This document shows, in pieces, positions 1 to 9,022 of a DNA stretch of 44,468 nucleotides (positions within the stretch are counted from its first letter, which is position 1; every line of letters begins with the position of its first letter). The position numbers were made by a program, and so were the translations under genes. This stretch comes from JAFDZV01 sp966128725. Its GTDB lineage: Bacteria; Bacteroidota; Ignavibacteria; OLB7. The stretch is from contig CBHYLN010000027.1 of assembly GCA_966128725.1 (NCBI GenBank), positions 1 to 44,468 of the forward strand, in the 5' to 3' direction. The notes beneath the pieces are model-generated. The model was not told where the DNA came from, did no database searches, and was given only the letters and a program-made list of their open reading frames with translations.

Positions 1-1
1 G

Positions 2-64
2 TACTTCGTGCGCATCGCCGCCAACGGACGCGTGGAAACCCGCCCCGTTGTGATCGCCCGGTAG
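2..64 (+). CDS. C-terminal end of a T9SS-type sorted protein (partial)
   Basis: Only the last 20 codons before TAG are in the window; they start beyond the left edge. They read YFVRIAANGRVETRPVVIAR. The pattern of a G/Y-x-Y-hydrophobic strand, a short turn with a polar residue, then a hydrophobic strand ending in a basic residue is typical of the end of type A sorting domains that send proteins through the type IX secretion system. The same kind of tail closes three other proteins in this window. The function of the rest of the protein cannot be seen. A strong hairpin follows 30 nt after the stop. Confidence 0.6.
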   Translation, partial: YFVRIAANGRVETRPVVIAR

Positions 65-94
65 TAATCCGCGAACAAGAAGTCTCGAGACAGC

Positions 95-130
95 GAAGGC
101 CACAATCCGTGCAAACGGGTTGTGGCCTTC
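95..130. terminator. Strong hairpin between convergent genes
   Basis: An 11-bp perfect stem (95-105 with 120-130) continues through a G-T wobble into a 4-bp inner stem closed by a GCAA (GNRA-type) tetraloop. It lies between the end of the rightward gene at 64 and the end of the leftward gene at 183, so it can serve both. There is no T-tract on either side, so this is a hairpin-only terminator or a 3'-end stabiliser rather than a classical intrinsic terminator. Confidence 0.7.
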
Positions 131-182
131 AACATTTCGGCCCATATGAATCGGTCTCGGAAATCGGCCGCGGAAATCGACC

Positions 183-3100
183 TCAGAAGAACGCGCGCAC
201 TTCGGCCTGGCCGATATGGATCGCCTGCATCGTGGGCGGTTGCGCGCGCCCGGTGTAGGTAAGCGACGCCTGGATGTTGGCGCCGAATCGGTACTCGAAC
301 GTCGCGCGCGCAATCCAGGTTGTTCCGATGGCATACCCGTCGGTGAGTTGGTACGGCAGGGTAAGCACGTCATCCCCGATGTTCGTGCCGCTCACGTTCG
401 TACGCTCGATTTCGCCGCGCAGCCTGCCACGCGTTTCAATGGAGTACACGGCGCGGATGGTGTTCGTGTTCAACTGCGTGGTACGGGGCACGGCCGTGAT
501 CACATCACGATTCAGCGCCAGGCGTATCCCCCAGCCAAGCTCCAGCGATTGCTCGGGCCTGTAGGAGAAATCGTTGGCCAATACGGTGCCGCTCAGGTCG
601 TACCGCCGGGTGGAAGTCGTATCCGTGCTGCCCAGCCCGCCGTTGTTGAAGCCAAGATCGAACTGGATGCCGATATCATACGTTGGCTGCCAGCGTATGC
701 GCAACGACCGCTCGACATTCGTGGTGCGCTCCACGGTCGAAACCAGCCGGGTAAGGCCCGCTCGCGACAGGTAGCGCAGCCTGAACGAATACTCCGGATT
801 CGACTCGAACAGATTCACATCCTGCTGCACCGTGGCGTTGCCCACGATGGTTGTGGAATCGTTCTGGAAGGCGCTCAGGCGCAGCAGATACACGTCGCTT
901 TCACGCTGCGACTGGCTTTTCTCCTCGATCCGCAAATACGTTTCGGCCGTCACCGGCGCCAACACCGCCCCAAGCGGGCTGGTGGGCGCAACCAATCGCC
1001 TGGCCTGGATGCGCAGCCTGGTGGAAGCCCGCAGGTCGATCACCGGATACAGTTGCTCGGTAGGAACATCGTAGCGCACGTATTCGCCCTCACCGGAAAA
1101 CGCGATACGGAACTCGTCCTCGGTTTGCAGGCCGTCGGCATTCAGATCCGTCCAGGTGTACTCACCACGCCCGAAGGGAACCTTCACGAACAACCGTTGC
1201 AGGCGGGCCGCCTGTTCGGTCTGCACATCGTACGACGCATCCATATCCAGACCACGGTCGAACGCGGAGAAGCGTGTTTGCGAACGCGCCAGCAGCGTGG
1301 TGTTGTCCAGCCGCCCAATCGAACCGATTCCCGGGACGCTCAGGTACGAGCGTCGGCGATAGGTAACATCCAGCGTGGAGGAAAAGTCGCGCAGGCCGCG
1401 TAGCTCGCCGCGCACGGTGAATGTGGCGGCCGAGCCATCCGCCACGAAGGTCCGCGTGCCCAACGCCGAATCGGCGCGGACGGAATCCTCGGCACGGAAC
1501 CGCGCCCGGGCGGAGGTGATCAGGAACGGAAGCCGCACAATGAGCTCGGGGCCCCACTCGAACGAACGGAACGATGCCGGGGCCAACGAGTCCGGCGCGC
1601 CGGCGCGATCGGTGCGCCGCTCCCACTCCGCCCGGATGGCCGGATACACCGGGCCAAGATCGAAACCCAGTCCGCCGCGCTGGCGCAGCCATGCCGTGCG
1701 CAGCAGCCCACCCAACGTATCGGAGTTGATCAGCTCGGCGGTGTAGTCGGCCGTGGGCAGCGTTGTATCGCCAACAAAGCGGGCGCCGTATTGCTGGCGG
1801 AAGGAACGGTGAACGCCAGCAACACTGAGATATCCCTCGGATGCCTGAAGCTGTACACGGCGGACGGGCGTATACGTGAGCGCGCCGTCAATCAGGGTGA
1901 CGTCGCCGCTGGTTTCGCCCAACCGCTCGCCGGTATTCCATCGATATGCGAAGTCGGCATCGCCCAGGCGTTCCACGGTTCGGAAGCCGGCCCCCAGGTA
2001 CTGGGCATTCAGCGTTGCCCGCACACCCCCGATCATCGCGCCGCCTACCGATGCCGAATCGGCAACAACCGCCGCGGAAACGCTGGCGGCAAGGCCCGTG
2101 GCCGAAGCGCCCGGGAGTGTGCTGAGCCTGTTGAACGAGGCGTCGCTGAACGCAGCCTGAGCGTCAACCGTGATCGCTCGCGACGGGCGCGCCCGCACCG
2201 CCAGCGAGGCCACCTGGCGCAGCTCCGGAAGCGGCAGGTACACCACCGGCATGTAATTGCCCCCGCCCGGGCCTGCATAGTCGTACCGGCCGAAGGCCAC
2301 GTAGCGGTAGTCGCCGGCCCCGGCCGGGACAGCCGAGAACACAACGTTGTATCGGGCCGCCGAATCGCCGGGCACGTACCGGAACAACGAATCGGGCCGG
2401 CCGTTGATCACCGTGTCCACGCGGATATACGTCCCGGCAACCGAGTCGCCGCTGCCGACATACGTGGCGCCGCCGCGCACTGCCCGCTCGCGGCTGCCGC
2501 CGGCGTTGGCAAGGATGGCACGGTCGGCATCGTTCAGCGAGATATCAACGGTGGCATCCGGATTGTCGGCTTCGCGCACGTATCCGGCCGTAATGCTCAA
2601 CGCGCTATCCAGCACGAACACCGAATGCCGCGCCGCCACAAACGATCGCGAATACTGGCGATCGGTGTACTCGAAATCCACCACGATGCGGCTGAGGCTG
2701 GTAATCGGACGCCGTGTCTGGAAGAATATCTCGCCGGTGGAGTAGTCGATCACATAGTCCTCGCGTTCGCCGCGCATCATGGCAACACCATCCACCACCA
2801 CGTGTTCGGTGCCGGCGACAACAACGATGTTTCGTTCGTTGTTCTGTCCGGTAAGCCTGTACGGACCCTGATCGCGTTCGCGCCCCTGCATCACCTGCGT
2901 ACGAAAACGCCCGGGCGATACCGCGGCCACCACGCTGGTGGTGCCGATGCCGCCCCACCGTGCCTCGGCCTTCACCCCCTGCAGCTTGCGCGAATATGCC
3001 AGGTAACCGCCGGCGCTGTTGTCGGCAACGAACTTTCCCAGCGTGGCGCCCACGGCGGGCGAACGGATCTCCATGAAAATATTATCCACCTCGCGCAGCG

Positions 3101-3713
3101 TCTGGGTGTTCCCCTCCGGCTGTATGGGCGTCTCCTCGTCGGTAAGCGCGCCAAGCACTTCAACACTGTCGGCCACCAGGCCGCTGAACTGCAATCGCAA
3201 TCCGCTTTGCAGCGTGAGGTCGCGGTTGGAGCCCACGGTAAAGCCGCGCACGATCGAGCCGCTGCGCTGGAAGTTCCTGCCGAAGATGGAGGCGGTTGAA
3301 AGCTCGGTGGTGGCCTGCGCCACCACGCGCGGTGGGCCGGCCGAATCCGCCACGGTCACCAGACGCCGGCGCGCATAGTCGCGCGGCAGCAGCAACGGCC
3401 GGTAGCGGTAGGCCACGGTCATCGGCGGGCGCCGCGCCGTATCGGCGGCGGCCAGCATGGCGCGCAGCCTGGGACCGAACACAAGCAGACCGAATCGCGC
3501 GTTCAGGGTGTACCAATCGGATGTGGCGGGCAGTGTTGCCGTATCCAGCATGACCATCATCGAACCGGGCACGATCAATTCGTGCGCAAGTAGTACCGTG
3601 CTGTCGGCGGCGCCAGGCGCGAATCGCTCGTGCGTCAGCAGCCCCTGAGCGGCTGCCCCGGCCTGGGCCAGCAGCCCCATCACCGATACTATCGCGATTA
3701 TTCGAATGATCAT
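183..3713 (-). CDS. Large exported probable outer-membrane beta-barrel protein
   Basis: This encodes 1176 residues when started at the ATG that begins MIIRIIAIVSVMGLLAQ, chosen because it opens directly into a signal peptide cleaved near AGAAAQ; a longer open frame upstream adds only an Arg/Pro-rich stretch. Around residues 160-240 there is a conserved-looking block (GSIVRGFTVGSNRDLTLQSG, then LTDEETPIQPEGNTQTLREV), a combination I associate with large exported proteins of Ignavibacteria-like genomes without a proven function. The C-terminal half is dense in alternating polar/hydrophobic strands, and the protein ends VRAFF. A terminal phenylalanine is the usual signal for insertion by the BAM machinery. 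A relation to SprA-like T9SS translocon proteins is possible but not shown. It is divergent from the CDGSH gene and convergent with the gene ending at 64. Confidence 0.7.
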   Translation of the reverse strand: MIIRIIAIVSVMGLLAQAGAAAQGLLTHERFAPGAADSTVLLAHELIVPGSMMVMLDTATLPATSDWYTLNARFGLLVFGPRLRAMLAAADTARRPPMTVAYRYRPLLLPRDYARRRLVTVADSAGPPRVVAQATTELSTASIFGRNFQRSGSIVRGFTVGSNRDLTLQSGLRLQFSGLVADSVEVLGALTDEETPIQPEGNTQTLREVDNIFMEIRSPAVGATLGKFVADNSAGGYLAYSRKLQGVKAEARWGGIGTTSVVAAVSPGRFRTQVMQGRERDQGPYRLTGQNNERNIVVVAGTEHVVVDGVAMMRGEREDYVIDYSTGEIFFQTRRPITSLSRIVVDFEYTDRQYSRSFVAARHSVFVLDSALSITAGYVREADNPDATVDISLNDADRAILANAGGSRERAVRGGATYVGSGDSVAGTYIRVDTVINGRPDSLFRYVPGDSAARYNVVFSAVPAGAGDYRYVAFGRYDYAGPGGGNYMPVVYLPLPELRQVASLAVRARPSRAITVDAQAAFSDASFNRLSTLPGASATGLAASVSAAVVADSASVGGAMIGGVRATLNAQYLGAGFRTVERLGDADFAYRWNTGERLGETSGDVTLIDGALTYTPVRRVQLQASEGYLSVAGVHRSFRQQYGARFVGDTTLPTADYTAELINSDTLGGLLRTAWLRQRGGLGFDLGPVYPAIRAEWERRTDRAGAPDSLAPASFRSFEWGPELIVRLPFLITSARARFRAEDSVRADSALGTRTFVADGSAATFTVRGELRGLRDFSSTLDVTYRRRSYLSVPGIGSIGRLDNTTLLARSQTRFSAFDRGLDMDASYDVQTEQAARLQRLFVKVPFGRGEYTWTDLNADGLQTEDEFRIAFSGEGEYVRYDVPTEQLYPVIDLRASTRLRIQARRLVAPTSPLGAVLAPVTAETYLRIEEKSQSQRESDVYLLRLSAFQNDSTTIVGNATVQQDVNLFESNPEYSFRLRYLSRAGLTRLVSTVERTTNVERSLRIRWQPTYDIGIQFDLGFNNGGLGSTDTTSTRRYDLSGTVLANDFSYRPEQSLELGWGIRLALNRDVITAVPRTTQLNTNTIRAVYSIETRGRLRGEIERTNVSGTNIGDDVLTLPYQLTDGYAIGTTWIARATFEYRFGANIQASLTYTGRAQPPTMQAIHIGQAEVRAFF

Positions 3714-3732
3714 CCGGCCAACAACATGGGGC

Positions 3733-3741
3733 GGCAAGATA
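3733..3741 (-). promoter_or_regulatory. Possible -7 element TATCTTGCC
   Basis: On the minus strand TATCTTGCC lies 20 nt upstream of the chosen ATG at 3713. It resembles the Bacteroidetes -7 box TAnnTTTG. The same nine bases occur upstream of the gene at 19967. I found no convincing TTTG -33 box at the usual 19-21 nt spacing, so this is weak. Confidence 0.3.
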
Positions 3742-3918
3742 GTGCGGCAAAAGGGGAAACGTGCCGGCGAACGATTTGCGATTGGAACTGGGCCTCGGCG
3801 GGGCGATGTTTGCATCCGCGGATCGGCAGGGCATCCCCGGCCACGGCGGGCCTACGCCCGCGGCAATCGCATGCCGATCCGGAAGCACATCGAACTATAA
3901 ACCATCAAATACAGGCAC

Positions 3919-4149
3919 ATGGCTAGCGCAAAAATCACCGTTGGCAGAAACGGTTCCTATGTTATCGAAGGCGATTTCGAGATTGCCGACCCGCAAGGGA
4001 ATATCTACGGACTTGGTGGGCGTACGAAGGTGTCGCTGTGCCGTTGTGGGCATTCGAGCAACAAGCCGTTCTGCGACGGCAGTCACAAGCATCACGGCTT
4101 CCTGGATGAGCCGGCCGCACGCGATCTTCCACCGAAGCCAACCGCCTAG
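3919..4149 (+). CDS. CDGSH iron-sulfur domain protein
   Basis: A 76-residue protein with one complete CDGSH motif: CRCGHSSNKPFCDGSH near residues 40-55. The three cysteines and the histidine ligate a [2Fe-2S] cluster in the mitoNEET/CDGSH family. Bacterial single-motif members of this length are small soluble proteins; proposed roles are electron transfer or redox sensing, with the partner unknown here. There is no signal peptide or membrane segment. The ATG at 3919 has no clear SD. It stands alone between a divergent gene (205 nt upstream) and a convergent methyltransferase whose stop is only 8 nt away. Confidence 0.9.
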   Translation: MASAKITVGRNGSYVIEGDFEIADPQGNIYGLGGRTKVSLCRCGHSSNKPFCDGSHKHHGFLDEPAARDLPPKPTA

Positions 4150-4157
4150 GCAGGCGT

Positions 4158-5105
4158 TCAGCGGTCCGCGCGGGCGTGTGGAGTAAGCACCACACGCCCC
4201 ATCGTGGCAATCTCACGGCCCATTCTCCACTGCTTCACCACTCGCTTCAACCGCCCAAACAACGGTGTCCGCTCGATCTCGACATGCAGGCAAAGGCCAA
4301 GCGCATCGGCCATCAATTGCAACCCGCTGAATGTCAGGAACGCGGCGCGCCCGGCCTCGGCACGCTCGTTCAGCATCTTCATTCCGCTCAGGAAGTCGGA
4401 GTAGATGGGCGAGTCGATGATCACGATTTCGCCGCCCGGGCGCAGCACGCGAAGCGCCTCGGCAAGCACTGCCCGCATGTCCTGCGCGTAATGAAACGCG
4501 CCATTGAACACCACCGCATCAAACGATTGACCCGCAAACGGAAGGTGCTCGAAATCCGCACGCACGCGGTCGAACCGGATCGGCAGACGGTCCAGATAGT
4601 GACGACCGGCAACAAGCCCGTCGCGCGCGTCGACGTTCATATCAAGCGCAACGGCGGTGTGGCCCCACTCGGCCAGCCACCGCGTAAGCCAGCAATTGCC
4701 CGCGCCGGCGTCCAACACATCAAGCGTCCGCCCGGCCCCATTGCGCGACAACTCGCCGCGCAACCACTCCATGCTGGCGCGGCGCAGGCGCCATTCGTGG
4801 GCGCGCGCATCGGCTGGCGGAACGTCGGGCAGCGCAAGGTAATGGGCGGGATCGTCGGCGCCGCGCCCTTCGGCGGCACGGAGCGCCCGGTACTGATCGA
4901 TGAAGGCTTCGTGGCGGGCAAGCGCATCGCGGGTAAGGAAGCTGAGGATCCCGTCAACCGGATCAACCCGAACACCATCGGCAACGCAACGAAGCGCGCA
5001 ACCATCGCGCTCCAGCCTGCCACCACACTCCGGACATCGATAAACGGAGCTCGGGGGCAGCACCGCCGCCGTGAGAAGCTCCCGCTCGGTTGAAGGCAGT
5101 ATCAT
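4158..5105 (-). CDS. SAM-dependent methyltransferase with N-terminal zinc ribbon
   Basis: About 315 residues from the ATG that gives MILPSTEREL; a TTG 15 nt upstream is an alternative start. The N-terminus has a Trm112-like zinc-ribbon pattern (YRCPECGGRLERDGCALRC). A class I methyltransferase domain follows: motif I VLDAGAGNCWLTRWLAEWG, the acidic end of strand 2 in VALDMN, then HLPFAGQSFDAVVFNGAFHY and LRPGGEIVIIDSP. This architecture is common in UbiE/SmtA-like enzymes of glycan or natural-product clusters; the substrate cannot be read from sequence. It is the last gene of a four-gene leftward run, 33 nt after the glycosyltransferase stop, which suggests it modifies the same product. Confidence 0.85.
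   Translation of the reverse strand: MILPSTERELLTAAVLPPSSVYRCPECGGRLERDGCALRCVADGVRVDPVDGILSFLTRDALARHEAFIDQYRALRAAEGRGADDPAHYLALPDVPPADARAHEWRLRRASMEWLRGELSRNGAGRTLDVLDAGAGNCWLTRWLAEWGHTAVALDMNVDARDGLVAGRHYLDRLPIRFDRVRADFEHLPFAGQSFDAVVFNGAFHYAQDMRAVLAEALRVLRPGGEIVIIDSPIYSDFLSGMKMLNERAEAGRAAFLTFSGLQLMADALGLCLHVEIERTPLFGRLKRVVKQWRMGREIATMGRVVLTPHARADR
4172..4199. terminator. 10-bp hairpin near convergent gene ends
   Basis: GGGCGTGTGG (4172-4181) pairs perfectly with CCACACGCCC (4190-4199) across an 8-nt loop. It lies 22 nt after the CDGSH stop and inside the last codons of the convergent methyltransferase gene, so it could end the rightward transcript. No T-tract follows. Confidence 0.45.
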
Positions 5106-5138
5106 GTGGAGCTGGTTCAAATGCTGAGTTTTCGCCCT

Positions 5139-6317
5139 TCACCGCCCGGTGATGAGCCCGTCGTAGATAGTCTCGAACGCGGCGCGCGCAACCGGCACGG
5201 AGTACCGCCCGGCCACCAGCGCCGGGCCATCGGATAAGGCCGCGACGGCATGTTCGGTGCCCCGGCACGAACGCACGATTGCCCGGGCAAGGGCATCGTG
5301 GTCACGCGGTTGCCAGCCGAACACAAGGGGCCTGGGCAGCTCGGCCGCGATGCCAACATCGGTTGCGATAACGCCAAGGCCCGTTGCCAGCGCTTCAAGG
5401 ATGGCCATCCCCTGCGACTCGTACAGCGAGGCATGCACAAGCCGGTCGGCACGGCGGTAGAACTCCGGCATGGCGTCGTGCGGCAACAGGCCGTGCAGCC
5501 GCACGGCTTCGCGCAACTCCAGCGAGCCAATCAGTTGCTCGATCGCGGGCCGTTCCACCCCATCACCGGCAATGTCGAGCGTAAGATCCGGAATTTCGCG
5601 GCGCGCGATCGCAACCCCGCGAAGCAGCGTTGGATAATCCTTCAGCGCGATCATCGAGGCCGAGGCCGCCAGCCGATGCCCGCGGCGCAACGCGCCCGGC
5701 GCGAACATCCGCGTATCAACGCCAAGCGGCAGGCGAACGGCGCGGGCTGCAACCGAGGGCGGAAGCAGGCGCGCCACCCAGTCCGAGCCGGCCGTTACAA
5801 CGGCAGCCCGTTCCAGCGATTGCCGCACGAAGTGGCGCTGCACCGCCGACCGCTGCGAGCCGTAGCGTTCGGCGGGATAATTGGCCAGTTCGCCGCCACC
5901 TATCGAGACCACCAACGGACGTTTTATGTCACGCGCCAACATCGAGGCCACGTATCCGGTTTCGGATGCCCAGAAGGCGTGCACGATATCGAACGGTTCG
6001 CGCTGGTGGTCACTGGCGGCGCGCTTCAGCAACCGTCGCCACAGCGCGATGCGCCCCAGGCCCCGCGCCTTGTGATTGCTCAGGCAGTGTACATCGGCGC
6101 CTGCGGCGCGATAACTGGTTGCCACATACGGGTAATGCATCGTGTAGACCACCGCGCGATGATGTTCGGCCGTAGCGGCAACAAGGTTCCGCATCACGGG
6201 AATGCACCAATCGTGATCGTTGGCGCAGAAGCCCGGGAACAGATAACAGATCCGCAACCCCTGGCGATTGTGCCGCCCGATCATCCCCGGCACGATATCC
6301 TCGTGATGCTGAAGCAT
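5139..6317 (-). CDS. Glycosyltransferase, GT4 family (group 1)
   Basis: About 392 residues from the ATG giving MLQHHEDIVPGM. Starts at 6374 or 6284 are also possible, the last closest to the strand RICYLFPGFC that opens the fold. This is a GT-B enzyme: the N-terminal Rossmann half holds the acceptor side, and the C-terminal half carries the donor-site pattern YESQGMAILEALATGLGVIA, with the E-x7-E motif of retaining GT4 enzymes. VSIGGGELANYP and LPLGVDTRMFAPG are typical inter-domain segments. It transfers a sugar from a nucleotide-sugar donor; the acceptor is unknown. It lies between a radical SAM gene and a methyltransferase gene in one leftward unit, so it probably acts on the same product. 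No membrane segment is seen. Confidence 0.88.
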   Translation of the reverse strand: MLQHHEDIVPGMIGRHNRQGLRICYLFPGFCANDHDWCIPVMRNLVAATAEHHRAVVYTMHYPYVATSYRAAGADVHCLSNHKARGLGRIALWRRLLKRAASDHQREPFDIVHAFWASETGYVASMLARDIKRPLVVSIGGGELANYPAERYGSQRSAVQRHFVRQSLERAAVVTAGSDWVARLLPPSVAARAVRLPLGVDTRMFAPGALRRGHRLAASASMIALKDYPTLLRGVAIARREIPDLTLDIAGDGVERPAIEQLIGSLELREAVRLHGLLPHDAMPEFYRRADRLVHASLYESQGMAILEALATGLGVIATDVGIAAELPRPLVFGWQPRDHDALARAIVRSCRGTEHAVAALSDGPALVAGRYSVPVARAAFETIYDGLITGR

Positions 6318-6405
6318 GGTGCTGGAATGTGGCTGGAGAAGGTGTTCATCTGGCTGGCCGGGATTGGCTGGCATTGGCGTGCAACGCGCCCTGGGAGGGC
6401 GGGGG

Positions 6406-7920
6406 TCAGGCCTCGCCCGCGGGGCGCACAACGGGCAGCACAAGGCGGCGCGGCTCAACCGGGCGCTGGCGACGGCGGACGGCCGCGTGGTAGAATGCGG
6501 CAAGGATCGTGTTGTACGGCAGAAGCATCACGCGGCGTACGGCGCCGGCAGGCATCGGGGCCTTGCCCAGCAGGCATCGCAGAGCACGAAGCCCCTGGCG
6601 CCGCCTGTGTTCCTGATGCACGTACCGGGCCAGCACGCGGTAGAACTCGGTGCTGTAGGTTCCCTGAAACATCATCGCCAGATCGGCGCTTTCGCTCCAG
6701 TTCCGTTTCTCCCCCATCTCGCCGATCACACGATCGTAGAATCGCGTTCCGGGCAATGGATAGGACACCGAGATGCCGATTTCGTCGGGCAGCGTGCGCT
6801 GCACCATTTCGATGGTGGTGCCTATCTCGCGCTCGCCCTCACCGGGGTAACCGAACTGCAGGAAGAACCCGACGCGAATGGCGTACGCACGCAGCTTCGC
6901 GGTGGCCCGATAGATCTGGTCAACTCGCGTCCCTTTCTCCATGGCATCCAGCACCTTCTGCGAGCCGGACTCCGCGCCAATCCACACCGTGCGGCAACCG
7001 GCACGGGCCAGCGCGCTTGCGGTATCGCCGCGCAGCACCAGATCGGCTCGCGACAGGCACTTGAACGGGATCACGGCATCCAGTTCCTTCAGATGCCGGC
7101 TGAACTCCTCCACCCAGCCCGGCTTCAAGCCGAAGATGTCGTCGCAGATCCAGATATGATCCGGCTGGTACAGATCCTTCAACATCCGGAACTCCTGCGC
7201 CACCGCGCGGGGCGACCGGGAGTTGTAGACCTGCCCGTAGATCGGCTTGGCGCACCAGTTGCAGCGGTACGGGCATCCGCGCGTGGTGACCACGTTCAGC
7301 GAAAAGTAGCCGTGCCTGCGTTGCCACACCTGGCGGTAACGGTCGATATCCACAAGATCGCGAGCGGGGTCGGGCAGTGCGTTAAGCTCGCGAAGCACCG
7401 CACGCTTGGCGCCGCGCACGATCAGCCCGTCGGCCGTACGCGCGGCCACCCCGGCGATTTCGGTTACCGTACCCTCGGCGCGCCCATGGAGTACGTTCAG
7501 CAGCTCGGCAAGCGTGGCCTCGGCTTCGCCAAACAGCACAAAGTCCGCGCCGGCATCGAAGTAGATATCGGCGTGGTCGGTTGCGTCGGAGCCGTGCACA
7601 ATCACCGTGCAGCCGTGATTCTTCCCTAGGCGTGCCATGCCCAGCGCTGCATCGCGCATGCGGGTAAGGCACATCTTGCTCAGGTAGTTGAAATCGTCGT
7701 CGTAGATCACCAGGTACCTGGGCGCATGCATCCGGAGACTTTCAGCAAGCTCCTGCTCGGTCTCGGCAAGCATGGCATCGAACAACGCGACGGAATATCC
7801 GGCCTCGCGAGCTACCGCGGCCGCATACAGCGTGCCAAGCGGTGGATACGGCATCATGGCACGATGCTCCTTCGGATCGAACCGAAGGAAGTAGCTATGC
7901 GTGAACAGGATATCAGTCAT
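6406..7920 (-). CDS. B12-binding radical SAM protein
   Basis: 504 residues from the ATG giving MTDILFTHSYFLRF. Residues 1-140 form a cobalamin-binding-like Rossmann domain (PPLGTLYAAAVAREAGYSV, then ADFVLFGEAEATLAELL). The radical SAM core starts near residue 210 with the cluster motif CPYRCNWC (CxxxCxxC), followed by the GE-like segment DHIWICDDIF and TVWIGAESGSQKVLDAM. Family members (BchE-, HpnJ- or P-methylase-like) catalyse methylations, cyclisations or rearrangements; the reaction here is unknown. Its start overlaps the upstream nucleotidyltransferase-like gene by 8 nt (ATGACTGA), so translation is likely coupled. It is second in the four-gene run 8839-4158. Confidence 0.88.
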   Translation of the reverse strand: MTDILFTHSYFLRFDPKEHRAMMPYPPLGTLYAAAVAREAGYSVALFDAMLAETEQELAESLRMHAPRYLVIYDDDFNYLSKMCLTRMRDAALGMARLGKNHGCTVIVHGSDATDHADIYFDAGADFVLFGEAEATLAELLNVLHGRAEGTVTEIAGVAARTADGLIVRGAKRAVLRELNALPDPARDLVDIDRYRQVWQRRHGYFSLNVVTTRGCPYRCNWCAKPIYGQVYNSRSPRAVAQEFRMLKDLYQPDHIWICDDIFGLKPGWVEEFSRHLKELDAVIPFKCLSRADLVLRGDTASALARAGCRTVWIGAESGSQKVLDAMEKGTRVDQIYRATAKLRAYAIRVGFFLQFGYPGEGEREIGTTIEMVQRTLPDEIGISVSYPLPGTRFYDRVIGEMGEKRNWSESADLAMMFQGTYSTEFYRVLARYVHQEHRRRQGLRALRCLLGKAPMPAGAVRRVMLLPYNTILAAFYHAAVRRRQRPVEPRRLVLPVVRPAGEA

Positions 7921-8839
7921 CGGCGATCCCATACGTCGCAAGTCGCTCGTGATACTGGCCAAGCACCCTGGGCGCCAGGTCGTTCGGGTGCGCGCGCGAT
8001 TCGTCGCGCCGGGTGCGCAATGCACCATCGAACGCATCGGCACCCAGATGCGGAAACTTTCGGTGCCAGTAGTTCTCGGTGGCGCGCATCAGGCGGCGAT
8101 CCAGCCAAGCGGCAAACCGCCGTGGCACCAGGCGCTCCAGAATGCCGCGCAGGGTGTGCCCACCCTCCACCATCTCGCGAATCTCGATGCGCTCCGGCGT
8201 GAAGTTAGGGTAGAAATCGGTGACCCAGGAGTTCTGTTCGAGAAATCGGTCGAACATTCGCCTGTTGTAGATCGGCTTCAGCGACGCAACCTCGCACGCA
8301 ACGTAGGGGTTGCGTTCGCGAACGCGGAGATTATCCGTGGTAACGTAGTAGTTGGTGCAGAAATATTTCCGGCTGTTGCCAAGCAGCGTGCGCCGGATGA
8401 TCACGAACAACGTGCGCACAATCCACAGGCGCTCCGGCGCGGTGACGATGAAGTAGTCAATGTCGCTGGCTTCATCGGCAAGATACCGGCAGAGCTGTCC
8501 GGATATGAAGATGCCGCGAACGAATGGGGTAAACCGCATGGCCCACGCCATGCGCCGCGCGGCGCGCCACATGGAGTGCCCGCGATCCTCCATGGCAAGC
8601 CGACGCAGAACCACGCCTCGGTCGCGATGCGGCAGGAAGTAGAATCCGTCCTCGGTGCAGACACGTCCATCGGCGGCAAGCTCAGCCAGCGAGCACTCCA
8701 GCTCATAGGCCGAAATCCCCTCCTCCGGCAGGAAAAGATGGATTTCATCGGCCCGAAGCGGATGTTGGAAAACGTCGTAATAGCCGAGCACCCGAACAAT
8801 CGGGGCATACAGGCACGTTGCCTCGGCGGTTGTGAGCAT
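7913..8839 (-). CDS. Winged-helix / nucleotidyltransferase-like protein
   Basis: 308 residues from the ATG giving MLTTAEATCLYAPIV; an in-frame ATG at 8875 is an alternative. Residues 15-70 look like a winged-helix segment (YYDVFQHPLRADEIHLFLP, ending GFYFLPHR). Near residues 115-140 there is an NTase-type motif: GIFISGQL, then SDIDYFIV. The paired aspartates DxD match the pol-beta nucleotidyltransferase metal site, but the preceding canonical GS is altered to SG, so activity is uncertain. Proteins of this design often sit beside radical SAM and glycosyltransferase genes. It is the first gene of the leftward run and overlaps the radical SAM gene by 8 nt. The role is unknown. Confidence 0.65.
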   Translation of the reverse strand: MLTTAEATCLYAPIVRVLGYYDVFQHPLRADEIHLFLPEEGISAYELECSLAELAADGRVCTEDGFYFLPHRDRGVVLRRLAMEDRGHSMWRAARRMAWAMRFTPFVRGIFISGQLCRYLADEASDIDYFIVTAPERLWIVRTLFVIIRRTLLGNSRKYFCTNYYVTTDNLRVRERNPYVACEVASLKPIYNRRMFDRFLEQNSWVTDFYPNFTPERIEIREMVEGGHTLRGILERLVPRRFAAWLDRRLMRATENYWHRKFPHLGADAFDGALRTRRDESRAHPNDLAPRVLGQYHERLATYGIADD

Positions 8840-8980
8840 GAATGCCGCTTTGTCATGTGTTTGGGAACTGACCATGTCCGGTGAACACGGCCAAGGGTCA
8901 CACGTAGTACCGCCCTCCAGGGCAGAGAGGGTGATTTGGTTGCGCGTGACCACACATAGTCATGCAGGAACCCGCCAGAC

Positions 8981-8992
8981 GGAAAAAAGATA
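8981..8992 (-). promoter_or_regulatory. Possible -7 element TATCTTTTTTCC
   Basis: On the minus strand TATCTTTTTTCC lies about 140 nt upstream of the start at 8839 and matches the TAnnTTT part of a Bacteroidetes-type -7 box. It would drive the four-gene run that ends at 4158. No clear -33 box was found, so the call is tentative. Confidence 0.25.
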
Positions 8993-9022
8993 CCAGGTTT
9001 CTTTGCTGAGCCCCAGAATGAT

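Noticed and set aside
1791..3299. 502-codon plus-strand frame
   Set aside because: It is a shadow of the large exported protein on the minus strand.
3775..3813. TTTG ... GATGTTTGC as a promoter for the CDGSH gene
   Set aside because: The spacing of 26 nt is too long and the TA of the -7 box is missing.
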